From contig NZ_JWLD01000045.1 of assembly GCF_000813725.1 (NCBI RefSeq), positions 1 through 64,000 on the forward strand: a stretch of DNA of 64,000 nt, given 5' to 3'. Shown here piece by piece: positions 63,431 to 64,000 of this stretch. This DNA is from Leisingera sp. ANG-Vp (GTDB taxonomy: Bacteria > Pseudomonadota > Alphaproteobacteria > Rhodobacterales > Rhodobacteraceae). The position numbers were made by a program, and so were the translations under genes. Below the pieces are notes generated by a model. It had not been told where the DNA came from and searched no databases. It saw only the letters and a list, made by a program, of their open reading frames with translations. Within the stretch, counting starts at the first letter, position 1. Every line of letters begins with the position of its first letter.

Positions 63431-64000
63431 TCAGGCGTTCGCCGGGGCGGGGGCACCGTCACTGGCAATGTCGCGTTCGATCATGTCCTGGAAGGCGCGG
63501 ACGCTGTCTTCCCAGGCCGGGGACAGCAGCCCGCCGTCATCGGCAACGGGGGATTTGCGGCCCTCAAACATGCGTTCGACCATCTCGTGGTCTTCTTTGT
63601 GGACATCCCACCACAGGTCCTTCAGCCCCTGGATCTCCTCGGCACTGAGCTCCTGCCCTTCGGTGGTGTACAGCGCGCGGTACTGGCGCATCTTGCCGGG
63701 CCCGACCGGCACGTTCAGATAGACACCCAGCTGATCGGGGAAATAGCGGCCCAGGATGAAGTTGGGATACAGCGTCAGATAGCGCGAGCTGACCGCCAGG
63801 CTGCCGGCGGTGCCGACCTCTTCCTTCAGGTCCACCGCACTGCCAAGACAGTTGCCATCGGTGATGGTGTAGTGATCTTCCAGCGGCTGATCGGTGGTGG
63901 AGGAATGCACGAACTGGACATGGTAGGGCTCGATGAAGTTCTCCATGATCAGTTTCCAGTTGGTGTCGATCTCGCCGAAATCGAGCAGGCCGATCGGCTC
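63431..64000 (-). CDS. Rieske-type oxygenase alpha subunit, truncated at the window edge
   Basis: The frame is open to base 64000; only the C-terminal catalytic part (190 codons) is present, and the Rieske domain lies outside. The visible start is DFGEIDTNWKLIMENF, then EPYHVQFVH, which supplies the two iron-binding histidines five residues apart. The bridging acid three residues before the first His is Glu, as in CntA-type oxygenases acting on quaternary amines, rather than the Asp of naphthalene dioxygenase. The reaction is probably N-demethylation or C-N cleavage of an onium compound; the substrate is unknown. Confidence 0.85.
   Translation of the reverse strand, partial: EPIGLLDFGEIDTNWKLIMENFIEPYHVQFVHSSTTDQPLEDHYTITDGNCLGSAVDLKEEVGTAGSLAVSSRYLTLYPNFILGRYFPDQLGVYLNVPVGPGKMRQYRALYTTEGQELSAEEIQGLKDLWWDVHKEDHEMVERMFEGRKSPVADDGGLLSPAWEDSVRAFQDMIERDIASDGAPAPANA

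Overview
The window is 64 kb of high-GC, gene-dense chromosome- or megaplasmid-like DNA. Gene content (tandem dimethylglycine/sarcosine dehydrogenase-type flavoproteins, an MttB-family protein, a carnitine dehydrogenase-thioesterase fusion, two BCCT carriers, many LysR regulators) and composition suggest a marine alphaproteobacterium of the Rhodobacterales, Roseobacter group (Leisingera/Phaeobacter/Ruegeria-like). That placement is inference: there is no rRNA or tRNA here to test it. I saw no CRISPR array, prophage or intact insertion sequence.

Layout. (1) 1-11.5 kb: a truncated aldehyde dehydrogenase, a LysR regulator, a trimethylamine/dimethylamine dehydrogenase-family flavoprotein, an M20 deacylase, a cupin, a small membrane protein, a divergent aspartase and a four-gene spermidine/putrescine-type ABC importer. 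This looks like one uptake-and-catabolism unit for an N-methylated compound. (2) 11.5-14.8 kb: a LuxR-type regulator divergent from a second paralogue of the flavoprotein. (3) 14.8-23.6 kb: a class III aminotransferase and MttB-family methyltransferase operon, a LysR gene, and two tandem FAD/aminomethyltransferase fusion dehydrogenases. (4) 23.8-30.3 kb: an NDUFA9-like NAD(P)-binding protein, then a four-gene operon (two SDRs and a two-subunit molybdenum hydroxylase) divergent from an AraC regulator. (5) 30.3-37.7 kb: the carnitine module, with a GlxA/CdhR-like regulator divergent from acetoacetyl-CoA synthetase, a BKACE enzyme and carnitine dehydrogenase-thioesterase, followed by a BCCT carrier. 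(6) 37.7-44.8 kb: RidA, an EamA exporter, LysR, and a three-gene block of aldehyde dehydrogenase, ThDP enzyme and membrane-anchored glutamate-synthase-like protein. (7) 44.8-51.4 kb: a 930-bp stretch with little coding, a LysR gene, a metallo-beta-lactamase/cupin/metallo-beta-lactamase/glutaredoxin-2-like series, and a GSCFA/SGNH pair. (8) 51.5-55.3 kb: a PanB-family/sterol-desaturase/FAH operon with its LysR gene. (9) 55.3-64 kb, all on the minus strand: a MetX-like hydrolase, BCCT carrier, TauABC-type importer, glutamine-synthetase-like ligase, cupin, glyoxalase I and a truncated Rieske oxygenase.

The common theme is import of quaternary or N-methylated amines (betaines, carnitine, methylamines) and their stepwise demethylation to formaldehyde/C1-folate, amino acids and acetyl units. 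The carnitine module is well understood from known families. Regions 1, 3 and 9 resemble no single pathway I can name and are the best places to look for something new.

Regulatory DNA is unusually readable. TTAG-N7-CTAA sites recur before the flavoprotein and the transporter in region 1. ATTAG-N5-YTAAT sites recur at both promoters flanking the region 3 LysR gene. A perfect 18-bp palindrome lies in the LuxR/flavoprotein divergent promoter, and a 9-bp direct repeat with 21-bp period lies in the AraC/SDR divergent promoter.
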